Positions 43,456 to 51,983 of a stretch of DNA of 64,000 nucleotides are shown piece after piece (position 1 is the first letter of the stretch; every line of letters begins with the position of its first letter). The notes under the pieces were generated by a model that worked only from the letters and a program-made list of their open reading frames with translations, had not been told where the DNA came from and did no database searches. The position numbers were made by a program, and so were the translations under genes. This DNA comes from Deltaproteobacteria bacterium (GTDB lineage Bacteria > Myxococcota_C > UBA6777). The stretch covers positions 1 through 64,000 of the forward strand of contig SBHC01000056.1 of assembly GCA_006226375.1 (NCBI GenBank). The letters are read 5' to 3'.

Positions 43456-44277
43456 TTATTCGCCGGGGAAGTTGGGCTTTCGCTTTTCCATGAAGGCTTG
43501 AAAGGCTTCGACAAGATCGGCCGAGGGCATGATCATGCTGTTTCGGGTCACAGCGTAGTGAAGTCCGTCTTCCACAGAGACATGTCGGCTGTAATTGAGA
43601 GTTTCCTTGCTGGATTGAACAGCGAGTGGAGATTGGGCCGCGATGGAACGAGCCATCGCCTCCGCACCTTCCATCAGCTCATCGAATGTGGGGAACAAAC
43701 GATTGACCAGCCGCATCTGTAGGGCTTCGTCGGATGAAACATCGCGGGCCGTAAAGGCCAGCTCACGGGTGAGGCCCTGCCCAATGATCAGAGGGAGCCT
43801 TTGCAAGGAGCCAAGGTCAGCAACCATGGCCATGGCGGCCTCTCGCAAGGAGAAGTAGGCATCCGAAGAAGCCAACCGAATGTCGCAGGCCGAAACGAGG
43901 TCCAGACCGCCACCAACGCAAGCACCATGGATGGCAGCAATCACAGGCTTTCTGCATCGCTCCACCACATTCATGGCCTCTTGCCAACGACGGATGTGGT
44001 TCACCAGGTCCATCCGATTCATCGGAGTTTGGTTGGACATATCCATACCTGGAACAGAAGCCAGCGAGGTGAGATCAAGGCCAGCGCAGAATGATTTTCC
44101 TCGCCCAGACAAGATGATCACGCGCACATCACGGTCGTAGTTGAGCGTGTTGAACATCTCAATCATGGCATCCCAGAAATCGAGATCCATGGCGTTTCGC
44201 TTGTTGGGACGATTAAGATACACGTGTGCGATTTGGTCGTTTGTTTCACAGACCAAACCGGGGTAGGCTTCACTCAT
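43456..44277 (-). CDS. crotonase family enzyme, delta3,5-delta2,4-dienoyl-CoA isomerase-like
   Basis: This 273-residue cytosolic enzyme has crotonase signatures: NRPNKRNAMD, GKSFCAGLDL (oxyanion hole) and HGACVGGGLDLVSACDIR. The active-site stretch FSLREAAMAMVADLGSLQRLP matches eukaryotic ECH1, where Glu and Asp in these positions move double bonds; ordinary hydratases have a second Glu there. It probably serves beta-oxidation of unsaturated fatty acids. The start follows GGAG. It lies 26 bases after the ParA gene stop on the same strand, but the functions appear unrelated. Confidence 0.83.
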   Translation of the reverse strand: MSEAYPGLVCETNDQIAHVYLNRPNKRNAMDLDFWDAMIEMFNTLNYDRDVRVIILSGRGKSFCAGLDLTSLASVPGMDMSNQTPMNRMDLVNHIRRWQEAMNVVERCRKPVIAAIHGACVGGGLDLVSACDIRLASSDAYFSLREAAMAMVADLGSLQRLPLIIGQGLTRELAFTARDVSSDEALQMRLVNRLFPTFDELMEGAEAMARSIAAQSPLAVQSSKETLNYSRHVSVEDGLHYAVTRNSMIMPSADLVEAFQAFMEKRKPNFPGE

Positions 44278-44303
44278 GGTGACTCCTTCAGAATGGGGTG
44301 GGA

Positions 44304-45089
44304 CTACTCTTCGAACCCTTTGGCAAGGTCAGCGATAATTTCGTCGGCGAGCTGGAGGTAGGCAAGAGACGCGGGAAGCAAGGGGTTGTCGAACACAGCA
44401 GGTCGGCCCTGGATGAAGGCTTTGGAGAAGTCTTCGCGGCGTGGGATGATGGTCTCAAAGACCAGATCCCTGGGGAAGTTTTTCCAAACCTGTTCCGAAA
44501 CTTGTTCGGTAAATCCATACCGAACATCGTACATCGTGAGCAGCACACCTTCGATTTCGAGAGCAGGGTTGACCTTGGTCTTTACCTCTCGAATCAGCCG
44601 GAGGATCTGCGGGAGGGTTCGAAGCGCAAGTGGCTCGCATTGCAAAGGAATGACAACGGAGTCCGCGCAGTTGAGAGCGCTTACGGCCAAAGAGTTTTCT
44701 CCGGGAGGCGTGTCAAACAGGATGACATCGCATTGATCCCGGATGCTAGCGACGGCCCGACGCAAAACCCCCAGACGTTTGCCCAGGTTGTTGAATCGAT
44801 CGATCTCAGCAACATTGGCGAACGAACCAGCGGGGATAAACCGCAAGTAGGGGTTCTCGGAGGGAACGAGAAGGTCGCGAATGTCGGCCTTTCCCAAGAG
44901 GAGGTCGTTGACGCCCATGGAATAGTCCGTGGGCTTGATGCCCAATCCAAAGGCTGAACCACCCTGAGGATCGAGATCGATTAGCAGAGTGCGAAGTTTT
45001 CGAGTGGCAAAGGCAGCCCCAAGGTTGAGTGCTGTAGTGGTTTTACCGGATCCGCCTTTTTGACTGACAATAGCAAACGTTTTGCCCAT
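44304..45089 (-). CDS. ParA/Soj-type ATPase (orphan)
   Basis: This 261-residue ATPase has the deviant Walker A KGGSGKTTTA with the signature Lys, the A' motif LLIDLDPQGG and a Walker B-like VILFDTPPG. ParA proteins form DNA- or surface-bound gradients to position chromosomes, plasmids or protein clusters. No parB or parS is visible nearby, so this is an orphan that may place a cellular machine. The partner could be the 155-residue protein 169 bases upstream on the same strand. GAGG precedes the ATG. Confidence 0.88.
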   Translation of the reverse strand: MGKTFAIVSQKGGSGKTTTALNLGAAFATRKLRTLLIDLDPQGGSAFGLGIKPTDYSMGVNDLLLGKADIRDLLVPSENPYLRFIPAGSFANVAEIDRFNNLGKRLGVLRRAVASIRDQCDVILFDTPPGENSLAVSALNCADSVVIPLQCEPLALRTLPQILRLIREVKTKVNPALEIEGVLLTMYDVRYGFTEQVSEQVWKNFPRDLVFETIIPRREDFSKAFIQGRPAVFDNPLLPASLAYLQLADEIIADLAKGFEE

Positions 45090-45258
45090 CTTTCCTCATC
45101 CACCTGTTCACTGTTCGGGCCAGACTCCACAACCATCAACGCGGGGGGGACCAGACCGTTGCTGGCACTTCCATGTGTCATAGACAGCTTCTTTGGTTAG
45201 GTTCCAAAGGTTCGCGATGATAAACGGGATTGACCTTGAATACAAGGACTCTCTGCTC

Positions 45259-45726
45259 TCACTTTTCAGACGAGCCGGGAACAGCCTGCAGACTCGAACG
45301 AGACTGGGCTTGCTGCATTACTTTTCTGCGCAACTTATCAAGCTGTCGCTTGGTTGCTTTGCCTTTGTAGACCAAACGTAGATCGTCAAGTTTGGCATCA
45401 CCTTCAGGCTGAGTCACAATGCGAGGTGTGATTCGAGGAACATCTTCGTCCAACGCATCGGAGGCTTCACTCGCCGATTCAATATACTGGTCCAAAACGG
45501 TCGGGGGCTCTTTGGCAGAGCTCTCGTCGGCTTTGTCCACCTTCTTGGCACCGATCGGGAACATATCTTGTTCCACGGCGGAATCTTGGGCTTGTTCACC
45601 AGGGTCAACTTGGGAAACAAAGCTACGAAGAATCTTCGCAGCATCGGAAACGTCGGAATCCATACCAGCCGAAACCCCGAACAAATCGTCGGATGTACTG
45701 CTGGAGGAACGTCTGTTGTTTTTCAT
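45259..45726 (-). CDS. small acidic hypothetical protein upstream of parA-like gene
   Basis: The ATG at 45726, seven bases after an AGG, gives 155 residues. The N-terminal two thirds are Ser/Asp/Glu-rich and probably disordered; the C-terminal 50 residues are basic and helical (KATKRQLDKLRRKVMQQ). No domain is recognised. It precedes the ParA-like gene in the same direction; a short basic helix is how several partner proteins stimulate ParA ATPases, so an adaptor role is possible (inference). Confidence 0.6.
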   Translation of the reverse strand: MKNNRRSSSSTSDDLFGVSAGMDSDVSDAAKILRSFVSQVDPGEQAQDSAVEQDMFPIGAKKVDKADESSAKEPPTVLDQYIESASEASDALDEDVPRITPRIVTQPEGDAKLDDLRLVYKGKATKRQLDKLRRKVMQQAQSRSSLQAVPGSSEK

Positions 45727-45871
45727 TACCATGCCTCATGTGACAGCACCATCCAATGCACGGGCTGCTCAATCTTCCATCGTTTTAGCATGCTTTCGAC
45801 AATCCACATCGCCTTCAAGGGCTGGGCCAGCATACTCGAAGTGATCTCACAGGTCAACTTAGAATCGAGGG

Positions 45872-45899
45872 TTGTTCGCGCAGGAGAATGGTGTAATGT
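45872..45899 (+). promoter_or_regulatory. weak promoter candidate for the aspartate aminotransferase gene
   Basis: TTGTTC (45872-45877), 16 bases, TAATGT (45894-45899), 65 bases before ATG 45964. The spacing is short and the match moderate. Confidence 0.25.
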
Positions 45900-45963
45900 A
45901 AGAGCAAAGAAACACATCCTTCCAAGTTTGGCGATGAACCTCAGCGAAAGATTGGAGCTTACG

Positions 45964-47169
45964 ATGAATCGTTCAACTCGCGTTCTGAATCTCAAACCCT
46001 CACCCACACTTGCAGTTGGGGCGAAAGCCAATGAATTGCGGGCCCAAGGTCACAAGATCCTGAACCTGAGCTTGGGAGAACCTGACTTTCCAACTCCAGA
46101 ACCCATCCGCCAAGCCGGTCAGAAAGCCATAGAGCAAGGCAAAACAAAGTACACCCCAGTCGCTGGGATTCCAGAACTCCGAGAAGCGATCGCTGCGTTC
46201 TACCATCGCCACAAAGGCTTAAACTACAACGCGTCCAATATTGTTGTGTCCACTGGCGCAAAACAATCGTTGTACAACGCCATCATGTCTGTGGTGAACG
46301 ATGGAGACGAGGTCATCATCCCCACACCCTACTGGGTTTCGTACACCACGCAGGTGGAGCTGGCCGGGGGCACACCGGTTCTGGTTCACTCCAAGATGGA
46401 AGACAATTACCAACTCGACTTGGATGCCTTGGAGGCGTCGTTCACTTCCAAAACAAAGATGTTGTTGCTCAACAGCCCCAACAACCCAACAGGGGCCGTC
46501 TACACCAAAGAGTCGATGCAAGCTGTCGCAGAAATGCTCAAGAAGCACCCCGAGGTGTGGCTGATTTGCGACGACATCTATGATCAATTGTTCTATGGCG
46601 ATCAAACGCCTGTGAATCCTCTTGATGTGGAGCCGTCCTTGCGTGACCGGACCATCCTGGTGAATGGGTTCTCCAAGGCCTACGCCATGACCGGCTGGAG
46701 AATTGGCTACATCGTTGCCCCGAAGCCGATAGTGAAAGCTTCCATTGCGCTGCAAGGAGCCATCACTTCTGGAACCAACGCACCGACCCAGTACGCTGCC
46801 CTGCGAGCCCTTGACGAGAGCCTGAACAGCACCATACAAGACATGCGGGAAACGTTCAGAGAGCGTTTGGCCTGTATGAAAGAGACGTTTGGTAAGTTGC
46901 CTAGAACTACCTTCAGCAACCCAGAGGGTGCTTTCTATATGATGGTCGATTTTTCCCGCTGGCTGGGAACGAAGACCCCATCGGGTAACCGCCTCACCAA
47001 CGGTGTGGAGATGGCAACGTACCTGTTGGAAGAAGGCCATGTAGCTGGCGTTCCAGGAGAAGCCTTTGGCGCTCCCGGAACCATCCGCTTTGCCTACTCC
47101 ACCAACCAAGAGACCATTCAACAGGCTGCAAAAGCCATTCAAAATGCTTTGGAACAACTATCAGAATAG
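45964..47169 (+). CDS. aspC: aspartate aminotransferase (class I, subgroup Ib)
   Basis: The ATG at 45964, preceded by GGAG, gives 401 residues, normal for this enzyme; the frame is open upstream but that part overlaps the minus-strand neighbour and is not conserved. Motifs: LGEPDFPTPEPI, the Asn-containing NSPNNPTGAVY, and SKAYAMTGWRIGY, whose Lys forms the PLP aldimine; FGAPGTIRFAYS carries the carboxylate-binding Arg. It interconverts aspartate/oxaloacetate and glutamate/2-oxoglutarate. Ib enzymes sometimes also use prephenate. A strong hairpin follows its stop. Confidence 0.92.
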   Translation: MNRSTRVLNLKPSPTLAVGAKANELRAQGHKILNLSLGEPDFPTPEPIRQAGQKAIEQGKTKYTPVAGIPELREAIAAFYHRHKGLNYNASNIVVSTGAKQSLYNAIMSVVNDGDEVIIPTPYWVSYTTQVELAGGTPVLVHSKMEDNYQLDLDALEASFTSKTKMLLLNSPNNPTGAVYTKESMQAVAEMLKKHPEVWLICDDIYDQLFYGDQTPVNPLDVEPSLRDRTILVNGFSKAYAMTGWRIGYIVAPKPIVKASIALQGAITSGTNAPTQYAALRALDESLNSTIQDMRETFRERLACMKETFGKLPRTTFSNPEGAFYMMVDFSRWLGTKTPSGNRLTNGVEMATYLLEEGHVAGVPGEAFGAPGTIRFAYSTNQETIQQAAKAIQNALEQLSE

Positions 47170-47176
47170 GGAGTCA

Positions 47177-47203
47177 TGAGGGTTCGCCGCAGCGGCGAAC
47201 CTC
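47177..47203 (+). terminator. hairpin after aspartate aminotransferase
   Basis: GGTTCGCCGC and GCGGCGAACC pair perfectly around a central A, extended by GAG/CTC with one bulged G. It lies between the aspartate aminotransferase stop and rsmD, followed by only GTTTC, so termination may be partial. Confidence 0.5.
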
Positions 47204-47216
47204 GTTTCAAAAACGT

Positions 47217-47795
47217 ATGAGAGTGATATCAGGAAAGTATGCACGCCGCGCTATCGATTCTCCCGAATGGGCAGGCGTCCGCCCCCTTCTTTCTCGGCTC
47301 CGCCGAGCCGTGTTTGACACGTTGATGCCCTATCTACCTCATGGTCCCTTCTTGGACTTGTTTGGGGGAACAGGAGCCTTCACCCTCGAAGCCTTGAGCC
47401 GAGGCGCTCCCTCCGCAACCACGGTGGAGTTGGACCCCCGGACAGCCAAGCTGATTCAAGGCAACCTCGCCCATGCCAAGGTGCAAGAGCCTGTGGACCT
47501 GCGCTTGGGAGATGCAGTACAGGTGTTGCAAGAGCTTGTTCGAGAAGGCAAACGCTACAACGTGATTGCCATCGCCCCGCCCTACAGAGAAGGCCTTGAG
47601 AATAAGATCCTCGACATCCTCGATGCCCACCCCCAGCTTCTTCTTCCAGATGGAATCGCCTTCGTGCAGTATCCCGAAGACGACAAATCCATCATCACGG
47701 AGAGAGACCAGCTAGAGCTGTGGCGGACCAAGAACTACGGTCAGACCATCTTCACCTACTACTTTCCTCCGGAAGATGTCCCTCCCGAGGAATAA
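47217..47795 (+). CDS. rsmD: RsmD-like 16S rRNA (guanine-N2) methyltransferase
   Basis: This 192-residue protein begins MRVISGKYARR, as in RsmD, which methylates G966 of 16S rRNA. It has the RP-x-L-SRLRRAVFDTL segment and the SAM-binding DLFGGTGAFTLEALSRGA. The catalytic (D/N)PP(Y/F) motif is altered: codons at 47574-47585 encode Ala-Pro-Pro-Tyr (Ala120), so the conserved Asp is lost. The protein may be inactive, use another residue or bind RNA only. The gene follows the hairpin by 14 bases. Confidence 0.84.
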   Translation: MRVISGKYARRAIDSPEWAGVRPLLSRLRRAVFDTLMPYLPHGPFLDLFGGTGAFTLEALSRGAPSATTVELDPRTAKLIQGNLAHAKVQEPVDLRLGDAVQVLQELVREGKRYNVIAIAPPYREGLENKILDILDAHPQLLLPDGIAFVQYPEDDKSIITERDQLELWRTKNYGQTIFTYYFPPEDVPPEE

Positions 47796-47822
47796 GTCCA
47801 AATTTGTGTTGGGCGAGCCGGC

Positions 47823-49613
47823 TTAATGTGCTCGCTTCCACATCCCCTTCTGCACAGGAATGTTCCGTCCCATCAACCGGATGTAGGCCGCCAAGGCCCA
47901 AAGGTCTTCGCGAAGGCGCTTGGCGTGCTTCCCGTTGCTTCGTGCCCAATAGTTGGGTGGGAGGATCGCGCCACGAAGGTACTGCTTTACTTCCAGGGAA
48001 GTCAGCCCGCGCATGTGCTCCCCAACGCCGACAACAATGGAGCGATAGACGTCGTCCCAACGACTCCCGCACTGGAAGGCTCCTTCCCGTAGGTCCCGGA
48101 CTTGCACCATCTTCACTTTGGGTTTTTTGCCTTGTGTGTATTGGGTAATAGGAAGCTTAGAGCCCTCTCCTTTTTCCCCATGGCATCGAATACAACCCAA
48201 CTTGGCGTACACCTTTTTCCCTTTGAAAGCCCAGTACAACTGGCCACGTTGACCGGTCATCCAAAGACGGAATAGATCACGCTCTTTCTGCTCTCGCCAG
48301 TCACCATAGCTTTGGAAATCGTGGCGACGTAAGAAGTTTCGAAAACGATGTTTGTTAAGCTCGTATTTGAACCAACGACGCTTGTAAAAGTAGGGCTGCC
48401 AGGGTTTGTACCAGACCCATTCACGTTTCTTGTTACGAACGTGCAGTTTGTACTCTTGCTCTTTCTTGGCCCGCAACTTTTTACGAAGAAACCGACGCAT
48501 AAACTTGATCCAAGGTTTCTTCCGGTTGGATTCGAGCCATGCGCTAAAGACGCTTCGCATTTGAGGTTTGCGTTGCAAAGCTCGGTGCCAATCCCCTTGA
48601 CCCAAGCGAAGGCTGCCCTCGTTGTCGCGCATCCAAAGGCTGAAACTCTTCCAGGCGGTCCACTCCTTCCAATCTCGCCAGTGACGAAATGGCAGGTAGG
48701 CGTTCGGTCCCAAATCCTGTCGCCACTGGTCCAACCAGGCGTCATAACGCGACTCCCACATCTTGCTTTCCCAATCGCGAAACTCTCGCTTTTGCATCAA
48801 GAACCGGCGGGGAACGCCAGGAGATTGGCTTTTCAAAGCAGGATGAGTTTGGACTTCGTGATCCAAACCCGAAAGCTGACGAACCACCTCCACCAAGGAT
48901 TTCTTTTGTTTGGGAGAGAGAGAACCAGCCATACGCATCATGCCGCAGTTGCCCGTTTGTCGGTTCAAGGTGCGGGTGATGTCGGAAACACTGGCGCTGC
49001 GATGCGAGCGACACAGCCACTTTTTGGGCTTGCTTAAATCTCTGGGAGCAGAGGGTAGAACTGCCGCGAGGGGACCGTCTCCAAAACCTCGAGCTCCATG
49101 ACAGCTGGCGCACAGATTCTTGTACAACGCCAACCCTTGGCCTTGTCGAGTCGAAGGAGTTAACGCCAACACACGTGTGGTTTCTTTTTGCGGAACGAAC
49201 GAAGAGCGAACGGCATGCTGGATGTATGCAACGAGAGCTTTGCCTTTTTCGTTCAACTCCTTGCGTCCATTGGGCCGAGTCTTCAGCAACCACCGATAGG
49301 CCGACTTGGAGGAGCGAGGATGCACCGAGCGAGGAGCATAAAAATAAGCGACCCATCCGTTCTCGTTTTGAAACAAGTCCGAGAGGTTACCCCATCGCAT
49401 CCCCGTTAAGGAGGGGTGGTGACAGTACCAACACCCTGCGTCCTTAAAGACTTGTTCTCCCAGCGCAAGGACCTTTCCCGGTCTCTTGATCGGGTAGGTT
49501 CGAGCCGAAGATTGGGTGATCGCCCACAATGCACTCGACACGAACATAACGCCCAAGGTTCCAAGTACAACAGGCAACCAGGTTTTTGTCCAAGCCTTGT
49601 GTTTCTCTTCCAT
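47823..49613 (-). CDS. membrane-anchored triheme cytochrome c with a Trp/Lys/Arg-rich central domain
   Basis: The ATG at 49613 gives 596 residues, with a membrane anchor at about 10-35. Three CxxCH heme motifs are seen: CWYCH (61-65), CASCH (168-172) and CIRCH (474-478). The first domain resembles monoheme subunits of cbb3 oxidases (GMRWGNLSDL...), and the C-terminus has EDLWALAAYIR. Between the second and third hemes, about 190 residues (275-465) are extremely rich in Trp, Lys, Arg and Tyr with no recognised fold. It is probably a periplasmic electron carrier; partner and acceptor are unknown. Confidence 0.82.
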   Translation of the reverse strand: MEEKHKAWTKTWLPVVLGTLGVMFVSSALWAITQSSARTYPIKRPGKVLALGEQVFKDAGCWYCHHPSLTGMRWGNLSDLFQNENGWVAYFYAPRSVHPRSSKSAYRWLLKTRPNGRKELNEKGKALVAYIQHAVRSSFVPQKETTRVLALTPSTRQGQGLALYKNLCASCHGARGFGDGPLAAVLPSAPRDLSKPKKWLCRSHRSASVSDITRTLNRQTGNCGMMRMAGSLSPKQKKSLVEVVRQLSGLDHEVQTHPALKSQSPGVPRRFLMQKREFRDWESKMWESRYDAWLDQWRQDLGPNAYLPFRHWRDWKEWTAWKSFSLWMRDNEGSLRLGQGDWHRALQRKPQMRSVFSAWLESNRKKPWIKFMRRFLRKKLRAKKEQEYKLHVRNKKREWVWYKPWQPYFYKRRWFKYELNKHRFRNFLRRHDFQSYGDWREQKERDLFRLWMTGQRGQLYWAFKGKKVYAKLGCIRCHGEKGEGSKLPITQYTQGKKPKVKMVQVRDLREGAFQCGSRWDDVYRSIVVGVGEHMRGLTSLEVKQYLRGAILPPNYWARSNGKHAKRLREDLWALAAYIRLMGRNIPVQKGMWKRAH

Positions 49614-49650
49614 CACACGCTCACTCTGTAAGAAAAAATGGAGAGGACGC

Positions 49651-50142
49651 TCATGTCACCTCCTCTGAATCGGTTGGTTTGATTTGCAAGGCGGCTTGCA
49701 GTTGTTGCTGACGGGCGAGGATACCATCGACAAGCTCTTCAGGTGAACATTCTTTGTCCCAAAGTTCCTCAGGATGAAGAGACGGCCAGAGCAAGAGTTC
49801 GCGATCGGCCAGTTGAGCCATCACCTCATCCGATCGATGAACTTCGGCCCAGAACGGCTCCAACAAGAGAGGCCTCTTATCCCGCCAGATCCGAATAAGC
49901 AAAGGAACCATATAACACAAAACACCCAACGTAAAACAGAGGGTCCCTCGTACACCCATCGCATAAAAGATGGCGGCCAAGGATGTCACAGAAAGCAAAG
50001 CCAGGACAAGAGCGCCAGGGCGAAGCAGCCACGACCACAGCGCCTTCAGGCGACGCTCACGCAAAGCCTCAACGTAAGCCTCGATGGCAAGGTCCAGATA
50101 ATGGAGGGCCTCCCTGAGCAGATTGTGACGCGAAGAATCCAT
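49651..50142 (-). CDS. small membrane protein with two helices, unknown function
   Basis: The ATG at 50142 has GGAG seven bases upstream and gives 163 residues; an ATG at 50148 is possible. An N-terminal amphipathic helix (LREALHYLDLAIEAYVEALRER) precedes two membrane helices (about 40-65 and 68-85), then a soluble C-terminal part rich in Leu and Glu. It is 37 bases upstream of the cytochrome gene on the same strand and probably co-transcribed, so it may help assemble or anchor it. No family is recognised. Confidence 0.6.
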   Translation of the reverse strand: MDSSRHNLLREALHYLDLAIEAYVEALRERRLKALWSWLLRPGALVLALLSVTSLAAIFYAMGVRGTLCFTLGVLCYMVPLLIRIWRDKRPLLLEPFWAEVHRSDEVMAQLADRELLLWPSLHPEELWDKECSPEELVDGILARQQQLQAALQIKPTDSEEVT

Positions 50143-50268
50143 CCACATTCTCCATGTTGATTTTTCGTTCCATCCAGGACAGAGTAGACGCCCCGTATCG
50201 TATCACGGGCAACGACAACACACACATACCAGACCTCCAGGCAAGCTGGAGCAAGGAGATACCACGTC

Positions 50269-51093
50269 ATGATCCCCAAGATTCAATTGTCCTCAGACCG
50301 GTGTTTTCTCATCGGCATGGTTCACCTTGGACCGATCTTTGAAGGCAGAGGAATGCCACCTCTTGAGGACGTGGAGCAACAAGCCGTCGAGGAAGCGTTG
50401 GTGTTGGCGGACGCAGGCTTTGACGCGATCATGATCGAAAACCTGGGCGACGCTCCCTACTACCCTGACCAGGTTCCGCCCCATACGATCGCCGGAATGA
50501 CCCGCATCGCGATGTCCATTCAGGCAGCCTTCAAAGGCAAAAAGAATCCCCCAAGCATTGGCATCAATGTAATGCGAAACGACTCCATGGGCGCGATTGC
50601 GATCTGTGCCGCGGCAGGTGGGAGCTTTATCCGAACCAACGTGCACACGGGCGTGATGGTCACCGATCAGGGAATCATCCATGGAAAAGCCCACCTCAGC
50701 AGCAGGTACCGGGATCAATTCCACCCCAACTGTTCGATCTTTGCCGATGTCCGGGTTAAACACGCAGCACCTCTGGCAGAGCGTCCGCTCAAGCAGGAAG
50801 CCATCGAATTGTGGAAACGTGGCCGCGCTGATGCCATCATTCTAACAGGAGCCCAAACCGGCGATGTGATTGTCCCGCACGAGCTGAGGGGGTTGCGCCA
50901 GGCATTGCCTCATTGTCCCCTGATTGCGGGGAGTGGCGTGACTCCTGAGCAGATGTCCCAGCTCCTTCCCTACATCGAAGGCATCATCGTGGGTACCTGG
51001 TTGAAAGAAGATGGAGATGTGGGCAACCCGATCAGCTCAGAACGCGCCAACCATTTCGTCAAAGCTGTCCGTTCCTACGAGAAAAACAGGTAA
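50269..51093 (+). CDS. BtpA/SgcQ family protein
   Basis: This 274-residue protein has the BtpA family signatures: a LIGMVHLGP opening, MIENLGDAPYYPDQVPPHT, GINVMRNDS and SFIRTNVHTGVMVTDQG. The family forms a TIM barrel. In cyanobacteria BtpA is needed for photosystem I stability, but in non-photosynthetic bacteria the role is unknown, possibly in sugar or nucleotide-related metabolism (SgcQ). AAGGAG lies ten bases before the ATG. It stands alone between the membrane protein and the polycation gene. Confidence 0.88.
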   Translation: MIPKIQLSSDRCFLIGMVHLGPIFEGRGMPPLEDVEQQAVEEALVLADAGFDAIMIENLGDAPYYPDQVPPHTIAGMTRIAMSIQAAFKGKKNPPSIGINVMRNDSMGAIAICAAAGGSFIRTNVHTGVMVTDQGIIHGKAHLSSRYRDQFHPNCSIFADVRVKHAAPLAERPLKQEAIELWKRGRADAIILTGAQTGDVIVPHELRGLRQALPHCPLIAGSGVTPEQMSQLLPYIEGIIVGTWLKEDGDVGNPISSERANHFVKAVRSYEKNR

Positions 51094-51253
51094 CCTCTCC
51101 CCTTCTGTCCCGCCTTCCTCCAACCCCCTCGCATGTTCTGTTCGCAAAAAAAAAACCAACAAAACCGAACCATTGAAAAAAAGTTCTGGGTCGAGTTGCA
51201 TCATTTGAAAATGAGACTTCGTCTAAGTTGGTGTGTCGGACTGGAACTCAAAA

Positions 51254-51278
51254 AAACTCCAACGCAGTGAAGGAGTTT
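51254..51278 (+). promoter_or_regulatory. leader hairpin before the polycationic protein gene
   Basis: AAACTCC (51254-51260) pairs with GGAGTTT (51272-51278) around an 11-base loop. The right arm contains an AGGAG-like sequence 33 bases upstream of the start, so it could influence translation. The remaining upstream 200 bases are A-rich with no clear promoter. Confidence 0.28.
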
Positions 51279-51310
51279 AAGGGTTCCCATGCAACGAGGT
51301 AAAGTTGTCC

Positions 51311-51823
51311 ATGAAACGATTGACATCGATGTTGGTAGCCATCTTCTTTCTGGTAGGTTCACTCCTTCCAGCCACGGGATCTCTGGTCTCTCTTGGAGTC
51401 AAAGACGCCGAAGCCAAAAAGTCGAAAAAGCAGCTCAGAGCAAAAAAGCAACAGATCAACAAACGTCGTCGCCGAATTCGCAACAAACGCCGCCGCCGAG
51501 CTCGTAAGACCAAACGTAAGATTCGTAAGATTAAACGAAAGATCCGTCGCAAGCGTCGCCGTAAGGCTCGCCGCAACCGTCGTCGCGCAAAGCGTCGGGT
51601 CCGCAAGATCAAGCGTAAGATTCGTCGTAAGGCTCGCCGTAACCGTCGTAAGGCTCGCCGTAACCGTCGTAAGGCTCGTAAGGCTCGCCGTCGTGCTCGT
51701 CGACGTGCACGCCGCCGTCGTCGCAAGGTTCGTCGCAAGGTCAACAAGGTGAAAGCAGCTCTCCAGCGCCGCGCCAAGCGCCGCAAGGCTGCCGCTCAAA
51801 AGCGCGCCAAAAAGGTGAAGTAA
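51311..51823 (+). CDS. exported polycationic Lys/Arg protein
   Basis: The ATG at 51311 gives 170 residues. A clear signal peptide (about 1-36, ending DAEA) precedes a mature part made largely of Arg and Lys with Ala as spacer, in runs such as KIRRKARRNRRKARR. The pattern is semi-repetitive, and the coding bases show repeated CGTAAGGCTCGCCGT-type units. It resembles histone H1 or SALP/histone-like tails but is predicted to be exported. Binding of surface polysaccharide, LPS or extracellular DNA is plausible; no family is recognised. A strong terminator follows. Confidence 0.75.
   Translation: MKRLTSMLVAIFFLVGSLLPATGSLVSLGVKDAEAKKSKKQLRAKKQQINKRRRRIRNKRRRRARKTKRKIRKIKRKIRRKRRRKARRNRRRAKRRVRKIKRKIRRKARRNRRKARRNRRKARKARRRARRRARRRRRKVRRKVNKVKAALQRRAKRRKAAAQKRAKKVK
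51470..51765 (+). repeat. imperfect coding repeats of the polycationic protein
   Basis: Overlapping units around CGTAAGGCTCGCCGTAACCGT recur between about 51560 and 51690. Synonymous differences are few, so the region probably grew by slippage or unequal exchange. Confidence 0.6.
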
Positions 51824-51870
51824 GCATCATCCTTAGGGTTGGGAGAAGCTCCCGCCACTTGGATACTTAA

Positions 51871-51902
51871 AGGCTGTGGGCCCAGGGCTCACGGCCTTTT
51901 TT
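51871..51902 (+). terminator. rho-independent terminator
   Basis: AGGCTGTGGGCCC and GGGCTCACGGCCT form an imperfect GC-rich stem closed by a short loop and followed directly by a T run. It ends the polycation transcript and lies before the convergent symporter gene. Confidence 0.78.
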
Positions 51903-51983
51903 CATGTGGGGATGTGATTCAAAAAAGAGAGAGAAGCGTTCTAGAGAGGGAGATGGGACAGGAAGGCCGAGTCTGCTAGAGGA

